Below are positions 25,755-34,448 of a stretch of 64,000 nt of DNA, piece after piece (the stretch's first letter is position 1; each line of letters opens with the position of its first letter). Position numbers and translations under genes: made by a program. This DNA is from Mesonia sp. HuA40 (lineage in GTDB: Bacteria; Bacteroidota; Bacteroidia; Flavobacteriales; Flavobacteriaceae), in assembly GCF_008017835.1 (NCBI RefSeq), contig NZ_VRLT01000059.1, positions 124,001 to 188,000 on the forward strand, read 5' to 3'. The notes beneath the pieces are model-generated. The model saw only the letters and a program-made list of their open reading frames with translations. It was not told where the DNA came from and ran no database searches.

Positions 25755-26714
25755 ATGGCATACACGAATATACCTAGCGTTAATTTGGCAGATTTCATCA
25801 GTGATGATCCTAAAAGGAAAGAAAAATTTGTTCAGGAAATAGGTAAGGCTTATGAAGAAATAGGCTTTGTTTCTTTAAGTAATCATTTTCTTAGCGATAA
25901 TTTAGTAAAAGAACTTTATAAAGAAGTTAAAGCATTTTTTGATCTGCCTTTAGCGGTAAAACAGAAATATGAGATTGAAGGTTTAGGCGGCCAACGCGGG
26001 TATATATCTTTTGGTAAAGAGCATGCTAAAGGTAAAAAAGAAGGCGATTTAAAAGAGTTTTGGCATTTTGGGCAAGAGCCAACAGACCCTGACCAGTTGG
26101 AAGAAGAGTATCCTGAAAATGTAGAAGTAAAAGAACTACAAGATTTTAATAAAACCGGAATGGAAGCTTATAGAATGCTTGAAAAAACTGGAATTTATGT
26201 ACTTAGAGCTTTGGCTCTATACATCGGGTTAGACGAGCATTATTTTGACCAATGGGTACAAGATGGAAATAGTATTTTAAGACCTATTCACTATCCGCCT
26301 ATTACGAGTGAACCAGAGGGTGCAGTAAGAGCAGGTGCCCATGGTGATATTAACTTAATTACGTTGTTAATGGGTGCTTCTACTGGAGGCTTGCAGGTCT
26401 TAAGAAAAGATGGACAATGGATAGACGCAATACCTAATGAGGATGAATTAGTGATAAATGTTGGTGATATGCTAGAACGCCATACCAATAATAAGTTGCG
26501 CTCAACTATTCACCGAGTTATTAATCCGCCTAAAGAAGAATGGGATAATCCTAGATACTCCATTCCCTTTTTTATGCATCCTAGAAGTAGCATGAAGCTA
26601 AATTGCTTAGAAGAATGTGTGAATGAAGATAATCCTAAGCAGTACGAAGATATTACCGCTGGTGAGTTTTTACACCAACGCTTAGTTGAAATTGGTCTTA
26701 TTGATAAAAAATAA
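25755..26714 (+). CDS. 2OG-Fe(II) oxygenase, isopenicillin-N-synthase family
   Basis: From the ATG at 25755 the product has 319 residues. The N-terminal DIOX_N-like part contains GKAYEEIGFVSLSNHFL. The jelly-roll core has the iron ligands HGD in AGAHGDINLITLL (near residue 195) and a distal His in STIHRVINP (near 252), with the 2-oxoglutarate-binding Arg and Ser in PRYSIPFF. Enzymes of this family hydroxylate or cyclise small molecules; the bacterial housekeeping members have no known substrate. It is the first gene of a run with the SUI1 factor (2 nt later) and the nucleoside phosphorylase. Nothing nearby suggests beta-lactam synthesis. Confidence 0.9.
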   Translation: MAYTNIPSVNLADFISDDPKRKEKFVQEIGKAYEEIGFVSLSNHFLSDNLVKELYKEVKAFFDLPLAVKQKYEIEGLGGQRGYISFGKEHAKGKKEGDLKEFWHFGQEPTDPDQLEEEYPENVEVKELQDFNKTGMEAYRMLEKTGIYVLRALALYIGLDEHYFDQWVQDGNSILRPIHYPPITSEPEGAVRAGAHGDINLITLLMGASTGGLQVLRKDGQWIDAIPNEDELVINVGDMLERHTNNKLRSTIHRVINPPKEEWDNPRYSIPFFMHPRSSMKLNCLEECVNEDNPKQYEDITAGEFLHQRLVEIGLIDKK

Positions 26715-26716
26715 AT

Positions 26717-27049
26717 ATGGATTTAGAAGATCAATTAAAAAAATTATTCCCCGATCATCAACCCGAGGAAAACAATGATGAGCCTACAGAAGAGCCTGAT
26801 GGTTTGTGGCTTCAAGAAGAGCCATTATTGTGTAAATATGAAAAAAGAAAAGGCAAACCTGTTACCATTATCTCTGGGTATACTGGAGCACAAGAAGACT
26901 TTAAACAATTAGCAAAAGAACTAAAAACTCAACTGGGTGTAGGTGGCTCTTTTAAAAATGAAGAAATTATTATACAGGGTGATTACCGACCTCAAATCAT
27001 GGAATCACTTAAACAAAGGGGGTTTAATGTAAAGCGCGTAGGCGGATAA
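26717..27049 (+). CDS. SUI1/YciH-family translation factor
   Basis: This 110-residue protein has an acidic N-terminus followed by the SUI1 (eIF1-like) domain: KYEKRKGKPVTIISGYTG, AKELKTQLGVGGSFKN and IIIQGDYRPQIMESLKQRGF. The bacterial homologue YciH influences start-site selection on the 30S subunit in vitro; its role in vivo is poorly defined. It lies 2 nt after the oxygenase stop and 12 nt before the phosphorylase, so all three are likely in one transcript. Confidence 0.9.
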   Translation: MDLEDQLKKLFPDHQPEENNDEPTEEPDGLWLQEEPLLCKYEKRKGKPVTIISGYTGAQEDFKQLAKELKTQLGVGGSFKNEEIIIQGDYRPQIMESLKQRGFNVKRVGG

Positions 27050-27061
27050 TAAATAATTAGA

Positions 27062-27943
27062 ATGGAAGCAATTAAAGAAAGTGAGTTAATCTTAAATCCC
27101 GATGGTAGCGTTTATCACCTCAATTTACTACCCCATCAAATAGCCGATACCATAATAACGGTAGGTGATCCTAATCGGGTTGACCGAGTAGCAAAACATT
27201 TTGATAACCTTGAGCACAGCGTTGATAAACGAGAATTTCACACCAAAACAGGCACATACAAAGGAAAACGATTTACCGTTATATCTACTGGTATAGGCAC
27301 AGATAATATAGATATAGTAATCAATGAGCTAGATGCACTTGCCAATATCAATTTAAAAACGCGTATTCCTAAATCAGAACATAAGCAATTGACTTTTGTG
27401 CGTATCGGTACTTCTGGATCTATACAAAAGAGTATACCAGTTGATTCGTTTGTTGTTTCTGAAAAAGGATTGGGTTTTGATGGTTTGATTTTTTATTATG
27501 AAAGCGATAAGGCGATTAATTCTAGCTTTACGGAAGCCATTCAAAATCACTTAAAAATTCATCCGGGTAAACCTAAACCTTATATTATTGATGGCGATGA
27601 GCAGGTTGTAAAGCTTTTAGCTGAAGGCCAAGGTATTAAATTGGGAATCACAGGGTCAAATGTAGGATTTTACGGTCCGCAGGGTCGTGTGCTTCGCGCA
27701 AAATTGCAGGACCCTAGCTTTATAGACCAATTGGTCGAATTTAAGTGCGATAATAAAATAATCACCAATCTAGAAATGGAAACCAGTGCCATATTTGGGC
27801 TAAGTAAAATATTAGGTCATAGAGCCGCGGCAATCAATGCAATAATAGCCAATAGAGCAACGGGAAATTTTAGTGAACAACCCAAAGAAAGTGTAGATAG
27901 GCTTATTTTATACACGCTTAACCAATTGGTAAAACTAAACTGA
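27062..27943 (+). CDS. Nucleoside phosphorylase (uridine phosphorylase-like)
   Basis: The 293-residue product belongs to the PNP/UDP phosphorylase superfamily. It has an N-terminal TIITVGDPNRVDRVAKHF that binds phosphate, VRIGTSGSIQKSIPVDSFVV in the base-binding region and NLEMETSAIFGLSKILGH near the C-terminus, where Met-Glu contacts the ribose. It cleaves (deoxy)nucleosides with phosphate in salvage. Uridine is the most likely substrate but purines are not excluded. Third gene of the oxygenase/SUI1 run; no terminator is obvious before ppk1, although that gene has its own -7 box. Confidence 0.88.
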   Translation: MEAIKESELILNPDGSVYHLNLLPHQIADTIITVGDPNRVDRVAKHFDNLEHSVDKREFHTKTGTYKGKRFTVISTGIGTDNIDIVINELDALANINLKTRIPKSEHKQLTFVRIGTSGSIQKSIPVDSFVVSEKGLGFDGLIFYYESDKAINSSFTEAIQNHLKIHPGKPKPYIIDGDEQVVKLLAEGQGIKLGITGSNVGFYGPQGRVLRAKLQDPSFIDQLVEFKCDNKIITNLEMETSAIFGLSKILGHRAAAINAIIANRATGNFSEQPKESVDRLILYTLNQLVKLN

Positions 27944-27982
27944 TTTAACAAACTATTAAAAACATCCCCTCCTTTTTATTAG

Positions 27983-27990
27983 TAGTTTTG
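27983..27990 (+). promoter_or_regulatory. -7 promoter box (TAGTTTTG) for ppk1
   Basis: A perfect TAnnTTTG ends 14 nt before the ppk1 ATG, so the leader would be only a few bases. Confidence 0.5.
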
Positions 27991-28004
27991 AGCAAATTCA
28001 AAAA

Positions 28005-30059
28005 ATGAAAGAAAGCCACGACGAAAATTATAAACACAGGGACTTAGATTGGCTAAATTTTAATAAGCGCGTCTTGCAAGAGGCTCAAGATCGTGTGAAT
28101 CCGTTATATGAACGCATTAAGTTTTTGGCGATTTTTTCCTCTAATTTAGATGAGTATTTTAGAGTTCGGGTTTCTCAGTTGCGCCAAATTAAAAAAGTTG
28201 AGAAAAGTTTACGAAAAAAATTAGTTTTTAAACCCAACAAAAAGGTAAAGCAAATTTTAACCAAGGTTAAAACCATGCAAGCCGATTTTGGAAAAGTTTT
28301 TCACGATGAAATAATACCCGATTTAGCTCAAAATGGAATATTTCTGTTAAATGAGAAAGATTATAATTCAAAACAAACTAATGAAGCAAAGCAACTGTTT
28401 CAAAACGTACTTAAACCTAAATTAGTTACTCAAATTATTTCCTTTAACGATGAAAAGCCTGTCTTCTTAGAAAATGACACCATATATTTCTTTGTAAATT
28501 TTAAGGGAGATAATAACGCAGGTCTTGTCAATATACCCTTTCCAGATTTCGGTAGGTTTTACGTTTTTAATGATAAAAGTAAAGGTTTTTATATAACGTT
28601 TATCGATGATATTATAAGATTGAAGATGAATGAAGTATTCCCTGGAGAACAAATTGAAGGGATTTACGAAATAAAAATGTCGCGTGATGCCGAACTGTAC
28701 ATCGAAGATAAATACGATGGTGAATTAGCCGAAAAAATATATGATTCTTTAGCTCAACGCACCAATGGGCAACCTACCCGCCTACTCTACGATGCCACCG
28801 TTCCTCAAAAACCCTTAAAAGCCTTGCGCAAGCATCTTCAATTAGGTAAAGTAGACCTAATGCCTGGTGGCCGTTACCATAACTTTAGTGATTTTTTTGA
28901 TTTTCCTATTCCTGAAAATAAGCTAAATTTAAAAAAAGAGGAATTAAAGCCTTTAAAACACAGAGCTTTTATTAATAAAGAAGATTACTTTAAAGTGGTG
29001 CAAAACAAAGATGTTTTGGTTCATTTTCCTTATATGGATTTTGCTGTAGTTGAAGAATTCTTAGAGCAAGCCGCCCAGGACCAATCGGTTACCGATATTA
29101 AAATATCTCTTTACCGTGTTGCCGATGAATCTAAACTAACCAGCTCTTTGATTAAAGCAATTAAAAATGGCATAACGGTTACGGTTTTTATTGAAGCTAA
29201 AGCACGTTTTGACGAAGAAAACAATATCATTTGGGGGCGAAAATTTGAAAAATTAGGAGCCAAGGTAATCTATAGCTATCCTAAAATTAAAGTACATTCT
29301 AAGGTTTTTCTAATCAATCGTATTGAAAATGGCGAGAAATGCCGCTATGCCTACATAGGTACCGGCAATTTTAATAGCGAAACCAGTAAAATCTATTGTG
29401 ATCATGGCATTTTTACCGCTCACGAAAAAGCCACAAAAGAATTGGATAGATTATTTAAAGTTCTTGAAGGAGAATTGATTATACCCCGGGCGAATCACCT
29501 ACTCATATCTCCGTTCAACACTCGTAGAACCTTTACGCAATTAATATTGCAAGAAATTGATAACGCACGGGCGGGTAATGAAGCCAAAATAGAAGCTAAA
29601 CTAAATTCACTAGAAGATCAAGAAATTATTAACTTACTGTATAGAGCGAGTCAAAGCGGTGTTAAGATAAGGTTGCTGGTACGCGGATTTACTTGTCTGC
29701 GTGCAGGAGTAAAAGGACTTAGCGAAAATATTTTTATAACCAGTATTCTTGATAATTATTTAGAACATGGTAGAATTTATGTTTTTCATAATAATGGAAA
29801 CCCTAAAATGTATATGGGAAGTGCAGATTGGATGGAACGTAATTTAGATAGACGAATCGAAGTACTTTTACCAATTATTGACGAATCTATTTTTAAAGAG
29901 CTTCGTATAATATTAAATTTGCAATTTCAAGATAATCAAAAAGCACGTATTCAAGATCACTTGGAAAATAATAGGTATGTAACCAAAGATAGAGGAGAAA
30001 AACCAATACGCTCACAGGTTGAAATTTATGCCTATTTAAAAGAAAAACACGAAGCATGA
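28005..30059 (+). CDS. ppk1: Polyphosphate kinase 1
   Basis: This 684-residue enzyme reversibly adds the terminal ATP phosphate to inorganic polyphosphate. The N-domain begins HRDLDWLNFNKRVLQEAQD, close to the PPK1 signature. In the catalytic half, IKVHSKVFLI (His near residue 430, the autophosphorylated one) is followed by YIGTGNFNSETSKIYCDHG. LEHGRIYVFHNNG (second His near 586) is followed by MGSADWMERNLDRRIEVLLPI. The length is typical. It overlaps the next gene by four bases, so that gene is translationally coupled. No exopolyphosphatase gene is adjacent in the window. Confidence 0.96.
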   Translation: MKESHDENYKHRDLDWLNFNKRVLQEAQDRVNPLYERIKFLAIFSSNLDEYFRVRVSQLRQIKKVEKSLRKKLVFKPNKKVKQILTKVKTMQADFGKVFHDEIIPDLAQNGIFLLNEKDYNSKQTNEAKQLFQNVLKPKLVTQIISFNDEKPVFLENDTIYFFVNFKGDNNAGLVNIPFPDFGRFYVFNDKSKGFYITFIDDIIRLKMNEVFPGEQIEGIYEIKMSRDAELYIEDKYDGELAEKIYDSLAQRTNGQPTRLLYDATVPQKPLKALRKHLQLGKVDLMPGGRYHNFSDFFDFPIPENKLNLKKEELKPLKHRAFINKEDYFKVVQNKDVLVHFPYMDFAVVEEFLEQAAQDQSVTDIKISLYRVADESKLTSSLIKAIKNGITVTVFIEAKARFDEENNIIWGRKFEKLGAKVIYSYPKIKVHSKVFLINRIENGEKCRYAYIGTGNFNSETSKIYCDHGIFTAHEKATKELDRLFKVLEGELIIPRANHLLISPFNTRRTFTQLILQEIDNARAGNEAKIEAKLNSLEDQEIINLLYRASQSGVKIRLLVRGFTCLRAGVKGLSENIFITSILDNYLEHGRIYVFHNNGNPKMYMGSADWMERNLDRRIEVLLPIIDESIFKELRIILNLQFQDNQKARIQDHLENNRYVTKDRGEKPIRSQVEIYAYLKEKHEA

Positions 30060-30904
30060 AAGAAATAAAAATAGGTGGTGTGCCCGAGCATTTCAACTTT
30101 CCTTGGCACAAGGCAATGGAGCAGGGAAAATTTAAATCTAAAGACATTAAGGTGGTTTGGGAAGACTTTTATGGTGGTTCGGGCCAATTAATTAAATCCC
30201 TAGCCAATGATCGCATAGATATTGGAATTATGCTTACAGAAAGTGCTATACAGGCTATAGAACAAGACTACCCCTTTCTAATTTTACAAAAATTTGTTGA
30301 TACGCCACTTATGTGGGGAATTCACGTGGCTGAGAATTCTACTTTTACCAATGTAGAACAATTACGGGGTCAGAAAGCGGCCATAAGCCGGCGCGGTTCG
30401 GGTAGTCATCTCATGGCTTTTGTGCATGCCAAACAACAAAATTGGGATTTAGAAAAGTTAACTTTTGAAAACGTAAAGAATTTAAACGGAGCCTTGAAAG
30501 CTCTACCCCAAGATCAAGCCCAGTATTTTTTATGGGAACATTTTACAACTAAGCCTTTTGTAGATCAAAAAATTTTTAGGCGCCTGGGAGACATTCCAAC
30601 GCCTTGGCCATGTTTTGTATTGGTAGCAAAAGAAGCATTTATACTAAATAATAAAGAATTACTTGAAAGTCTTCTAAACGTTATTAATCAGCTATCAGCC
30701 GATTTGAAAGAACAAACCAATTTAGTCGATGAAATTGCCGAAAAATATAAACTCGATAAAACGGATGTTGAAAAATGGCTTAACCAAACGGAGTGGAGTC
30801 AAAATAAATTAAGTGAGGCTGAATTAGAGGAAATTCAGAAAGAGTTATTAGCCTTAGGTTTAATAAATTCACGTTCAAAGCACCAAGATATTTGTGTAGT
30901 TTAA
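30056..30904 (+). CDS. Cytosolic substrate-binding-like protein, NMT1/THI5-type fold
   Basis: The 282-residue product looks like a type 2 periplasmic-binding protein of the NMT1/THI5/SsuA group. It has EIKIGGVPEHFNFPWHKAME, KVVWEDFYGGSGQLIKSLAN, RIDIGIMLTESAIQAIEQ, and RGQKAAISRRGSGSHLMAFV in the phosphonate/nitrate-type binding cleft. It starts directly with the first strand and has no signal peptide or lipobox, and no permease or ATPase gene is nearby. It is therefore probably a cytosolic ligand-binding protein or enzyme rather than a transporter subunit. The ATG lies inside the last codons of ppk1 (ATGA overlap), so expression is tied to it. Ligand unknown. Confidence 0.75.
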   Translation: MKEIKIGGVPEHFNFPWHKAMEQGKFKSKDIKVVWEDFYGGSGQLIKSLANDRIDIGIMLTESAIQAIEQDYPFLILQKFVDTPLMWGIHVAENSTFTNVEQLRGQKAAISRRGSGSHLMAFVHAKQQNWDLEKLTFENVKNLNGALKALPQDQAQYFLWEHFTTKPFVDQKIFRRLGDIPTPWPCFVLVAKEAFILNNKELLESLLNVINQLSADLKEQTNLVDEIAEKYKLDKTDVEKWLNQTEWSQNKLSEAELEEIQKELLALGLINSRSKHQDICVV

Positions 30905-30959
30905 AAATTAACGCAACCTTTGCGCCTTTTTTGCATCTAGTGAGTAAAGGCCAGAGATT

Positions 30960-31076
30960 ATGATTGTTTTTTTAATTGTTTTAGCAGTATTGTTGTTTTT
31001 AAATTTAATTTTATTTCTTTTTAGTAGAAATAAATTGGAAAATCAACCAGACTCAGAAAAGTATGGTGTTGAATAA
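30960..31076 (+). CDS. 38-aa single-pass membrane peptide
   Basis: This is a short frame with ATG at 30960 and stop at 31076. The peptide is a strongly hydrophobic helix (MIVFLIVLAVLLFLNLILFL) followed by a short basic turn (FSRNKLEN) and an acidic tail, so it would span the inner membrane once, probably N-out/C-in. I recognise no family. It occupies most of the gap between the substrate-binding-like gene and ung, ending 1 nt before the ung stop. Whether it is expressed is unknown; the clear topology makes it plausible. Confidence 0.5.
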   Translation: MIVFLIVLAVLLFLNLILFLFSRNKLENQPDSEKYGVE

Positions 31077-31077
31077 C

Positions 31078-31743
31078 CTACCATTGTATAGGATTTTCTC
31101 CTTTACGGATTAAAATTTCGTTAGCTTTACTAAAATGCTTGTTTCCAAACCAATAGCCTCTATTGGCACTTAAAGGAGAAGGATGCCCGCTAAGGAGTAC
31201 ATGGTGTTTTTCAACATCTATTAATGTTTTCTTTTTCTGAGCAAATCCGCCCCAGAGCATAAAAATTACACCACTTTTTTCTCTAGAAATAGCTTGTATA
31301 CAAGCATCTGTAAATTGCTCCCACCCCATTTTTAAGTGGCTACCAGGTTTTTTCTCTTCTACGCTTAAACTTGCGTTTAACAAAAGTACACCTTGCTGCG
31401 CCCACGCACTTAAATCGGTTGTGATATGAGGTTTCACTTGTAAATCCTCCTCGATTTCTTTAATTATGTTGCGCAAACTAGGAGGTGCCTTTATACCATT
31501 GGGTACAGAAAAAGCTAATCCATCGGCTTGGCCAGGCCCGTGATAAGGATCTTGCCCCAAAATAACTACTCTGGTTTCATCAAAATCACACAAATTAAAT
31601 GCTCTAAAAATAGATTCAGGAGAGGGGTAACAAGTTTTTTTGCGGTAAACATCATTTAAAAATGAAGTTAAATCCGTAAAGTAATCTTTTGTAAATTCTT
31701 TTTCCAATACCTTTGTCCATTGCTCACTTAAGGTAAATTCCAT
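31078..31743 (-). CDS. ung: Uracil-DNA glycosylase
   Basis: This 221-residue family 1 UDG removes uracil from DNA. The water-activating motif GQDPYHGPGQADGLAFSVP (Asp near residue 62), the LLLNASL strand and the minor-groove loop GHPSPLSANRGYW (His near 186) are all intact. The ATG at 31743 is preferred over an in-frame TTG one codon upstream. It is divergent from mutS2, so two DNA-maintenance genes share one control region of about 45 bases. It converges on the small membrane peptide gene. Confidence 0.97.
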   Translation of the reverse strand: MEFTLSEQWTKVLEKEFTKDYFTDLTSFLNDVYRKKTCYPSPESIFRAFNLCDFDETRVVILGQDPYHGPGQADGLAFSVPNGIKAPPSLRNIIKEIEEDLQVKPHITTDLSAWAQQGVLLLNASLSVEEKKPGSHLKMGWEQFTDACIQAISREKSGVIFMLWGGFAQKKKTLIDVEKHHVLLSGHPSPLSANRGYWFGNKHFSKANEILIRKGENPIQW

Positions 31744-31755
31744 CAATAATTTATT

Positions 31756-31763
31756 TAAATTTG
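31756..31763 (+). promoter_or_regulatory. -7 promoter box (TAAATTTG) for the MutS2-like gene
   Basis: A perfect TAnnTTTG ends 25 nt before the mutS2 ATG, within the short ung/mutS2 divergent gap. Confidence 0.5.
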
Positions 31764-31788
31764 TACCGACTACGAATGTAGAAAAACT

Positions 31789-33972
31789 ATGATTAAGATT
31801 TCAGAAAAAACACTAACAGATTTAGAATTTAATCAAATTGGCGAACAACTAGCCGAAGCTTGTATTACCAGCAACGGTAAAGATTTAGCTTTGAATCTAA
31901 AGCCATACCCAAGCGTTGAAGCTAGTAAACAATCGCTGTTTCAAACCCAAGAATATAAATCTTCTGCTTTTGAAGAAAAACCCGTTCCTAATCACGGCTT
32001 TGATGCAGTAGACAAAGAAATCAAGCTTTTAAAATTAGAAAATAGTGTACTTGAATTACTGAGTTTTCGAAAGATTTTTTCTTTGGCGCAAACTACAAAT
32101 ATTCAGCTTAGGTATTTCCATAAATACCAAGAACTTTATCCTAATTTATATCAGCGCAGTCAAGAGGTTTATTTTACTACTCAAATTGAGCAAGACATAT
32201 CGGCTATTGTTGATGAGTATGGCGAGGTGCGCAGTGAGGCTTCTAGCCTGCTTCAACAAGTTAGGCGATCTATACAAGCGGTTCAAGGCCAATTAAACAG
32301 TAGTTTTAATTCGGCACTAGGGCATTATAATTCCTTGGGCTTTTTAGCCGATATTAAAGAAAGTGTAGTCGATAACATTCGGGTTTTGGCAGTAACGGCC
32401 ATGCATAGAAAAAAAGTAAAAGGCGCCGTGCTAGGAAGCTCTAAAACGGGAAGTATCATATATATTCAGCCCGAACGCACTTTGAATCTTGAACGTGAAT
32501 TGGGGAATTTAGTGTTTGAAGAAAAAGAAGAAATCAGACGCATCTTAAAGGCTTTAACCAATACCATAAGGCCACATGTAAACCTTTTAAAGGCCTATCA
32601 AGATTTTTTAAGTTTTATAGATTTAACGGCGGCTAAGGTTAAATATGCCAAGCGTATGAATGGCGTTTTGCCTATTCTTTCTGAAGATCAAGAATTAGAC
32701 TTAAAGGATGCGTATCATCCGTTGCTGTTACTTAGTAATCAGGCTAAGGGAGTCAAAACCTACCCGCAAAGTATTCAATTAAACGAACAAAATCATATCG
32801 TAGTAATCTCTGGACCCAATGCGGGCGGTAAAAGTATTACCCTTAAAACCGTGGGGCTTTTACAAATAATGCTACAAGCGGGTATGTTAATACCTGTACA
32901 CGAATACTCGCGTATGTGCTTTTTTAATAAAGTTTTAACCGATATTGGCGACAATCAAAGTATTGAAAACCACTTGAGTACTTACTCGTATCGTTTAAAA
33001 AATATGCGGTATTTTTTAAAACAATGCGATGCGCATACTTTGTTTTTAATCGATGAATTTGGAACGGGAAGTGATCCTGAATTAGGTGGTGCATTAGCCG
33101 AAACCTTTTTAGAGGTGTTCTATGAGAAAAAGTCATACGGTATTATCACAACGCATTATGCCAACTTAAAACGTATGGCCCAGGAAACGCCAGGCATTAG
33201 CAATGCTAATATGCTTTTTGACGCCCAAACCTTAGAACCTCGGTTTAAGCTGCATCTAGGTGAAGCAGGAAGTTCTTTTACTTTTGAAGTGGCACAAAAA
33301 AATGGTATCCCTTTTAGTTTAATCAATCGCTCTAAAAAGAAGGTTGAACGCGGCAAATTGCGTTTTGATAAAAGCATTGCTAAATTGCAACAAGAACGCT
33401 CAAAATTGGTTAAAACCACAACCTCTCTTAAAGAAAAAGAACTTGTAGCGCAAAAGGAAAAACAAAAACTAGACGAGACCAACAAACGGATTCAAGAAAA
33501 GTTAGAAGGCTTTCAAGAGTTGTATGATGGTAACCAAAAGTTGATATATTTAGGTCAAAAATTTGAAGACTTAGCCAAAGGATTCTTTGAAAACAAGAAG
33601 AAAAAAGCAATGGTAGCAGAATTTCTTAAACTAGTAGCTATAGAAAATTCTAAGCGCAAAAAAGCCAATAAAAAGGAAAAGCAAAAACAGGCTACAGCTA
33701 AAAAGAAATTGGCACAAGAAGCACAGCAAAAAATAGAGAAAATAAGACAGAAGAAAAAAGAAGAAAAAAAGAAAGAAGAGAAAAAAGCAAAAGAGAAAAC
33801 GGTAAAGCAATTGGCATCGTTTGGTATTAATGATCGGGTGCGTTTAGAAGGTAGTCGCTCTATTGGAACAATAGACCGTATCGAAAAAGGAAAAGCATTG
33901 GTAAATTACGGAATGTTTACCACCGAAACTCCTCTAAAACAATTAGAGTTAGTTCAAAAAGCAAAAAAATGA
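31789..33972 (+). CDS. mutS2: MutS2-like ATPase without an obvious Smr domain
   Basis: The 727-residue protein has the MutS2 layout: an N-terminal helical core/lever, then the ABC-type ATPase with VVISGPNAGGKSITLKTVG (Walker A near residue 342), LFLIDEFGTGSDPELGGAL (Walker B near 420) and TTHYANLKRMA. A long Lys/Gln/Glu-rich coiled coil covers about residues 515-670. The C-terminus is a small KOW-like segment (FGINDRVRLEGSRSIGTIDR) and ends without a recognisable Smr nuclease domain, which many MutS2 proteins carry. MutS2 acts on branched DNA or collided ribosomes. The next gene overlaps its stop by 4 nt. Confidence 0.9.
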   Translation: MIKISEKTLTDLEFNQIGEQLAEACITSNGKDLALNLKPYPSVEASKQSLFQTQEYKSSAFEEKPVPNHGFDAVDKEIKLLKLENSVLELLSFRKIFSLAQTTNIQLRYFHKYQELYPNLYQRSQEVYFTTQIEQDISAIVDEYGEVRSEASSLLQQVRRSIQAVQGQLNSSFNSALGHYNSLGFLADIKESVVDNIRVLAVTAMHRKKVKGAVLGSSKTGSIIYIQPERTLNLERELGNLVFEEKEEIRRILKALTNTIRPHVNLLKAYQDFLSFIDLTAAKVKYAKRMNGVLPILSEDQELDLKDAYHPLLLLSNQAKGVKTYPQSIQLNEQNHIVVISGPNAGGKSITLKTVGLLQIMLQAGMLIPVHEYSRMCFFNKVLTDIGDNQSIENHLSTYSYRLKNMRYFLKQCDAHTLFLIDEFGTGSDPELGGALAETFLEVFYEKKSYGIITTHYANLKRMAQETPGISNANMLFDAQTLEPRFKLHLGEAGSSFTFEVAQKNGIPFSLINRSKKKVERGKLRFDKSIAKLQQERSKLVKTTTSLKEKELVAQKEKQKLDETNKRIQEKLEGFQELYDGNQKLIYLGQKFEDLAKGFFENKKKKAMVAEFLKLVAIENSKRKKANKKEKQKQATAKKKLAQEAQQKIEKIRQKKKEEKKKEEKKAKEKTVKQLASFGINDRVRLEGSRSIGTIDRIEKGKALVNYGMFTTETPLKQLELVQKAKK

Positions 33973-34385
33973 GAAAGGAATTACCAGTAAATAAAAAAAT
34001 TATTTTGTTTGATGGCGTTTGTAATCTTTGCAACACTAGTGTAGATTTTATTATAAAGCGGGATACCAAAGACGTTTTTCGGTTTGCTTCTCTACAAAGC
34101 GATTTGGGAATGCAAATGCTCGCTGAGCGCGGAATAGATACCCAAAAAATTGATTCTATTGTATATATTGATCCAGGAAATACTTATGAAATAAAATCTG
34201 ATGCCGCCTTAGCAATAGCAGCCGAATTAAAAGGTTGGCCGAAAGTAATAAGCTATTTTAAATTTCTGCCTACGGGTTTTCGAAATACGATTTATGATAT
34301 TGTAGCTAAAAACCGATACCGTTGGTTCGGGAAAAAAAATACCTGCAGATTGCCTACTGAACAGGAAACCGCTAAATTTTTATAA
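33969..34385 (+). CDS. DCC-family thiol-disulfide protein
   Basis: The 138-residue product has the DUF393/DCC signature ILFDGVCNLCNTSVDFIIKRD at the N-terminus, with the conserved Asp and the CxxC pair. It continues with FRFASLQSDLG and a DAALAIAAELKGWPKVI helix. DCC proteins are predicted to be thioredoxin-fold oxidoreductases; no substrate is known. It is co-transcribed with mutS2 through a 4-nt ATGA overlap and ends at a bidirectional terminator. Confidence 0.88.
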   Translation: MRKELPVNKKIILFDGVCNLCNTSVDFIIKRDTKDVFRFASLQSDLGMQMLAERGIDTQKIDSIVYIDPGNTYEIKSDAALAIAAELKGWPKVISYFKFLPTGFRNTIYDIVAKNRYRWFGKKNTCRLPTEQETAKFL

Positions 34386-34402
34386 ATAGTTTAAATAAGT
34401 TC

Positions 34403-34436
34403 AAAAAAAATCTGCTTGCATTCGCAAGCAGATTTT
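34403..34436. terminator. Bidirectional terminator between the DCC gene and the secreted protein gene
   Basis: TCTGCTTGC pairs with GCAAGCAGA around a four-base ATTC loop, extended by A/T pairs with a long A-run on the left. It can terminate both convergent genes. Confidence 0.88.
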
Positions 34437-34448
34437 GTCTAAAGAAAG

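Noticed and set aside
25755-26714. Beta-lactam synthesis role for the isopenicillin-N-synthase-like enzyme
   Set aside because: The family is broad, the neighbours are a SUI1 factor and a nucleoside phosphorylase, and no peptide synthetase or other biosynthetic gene is in the window.
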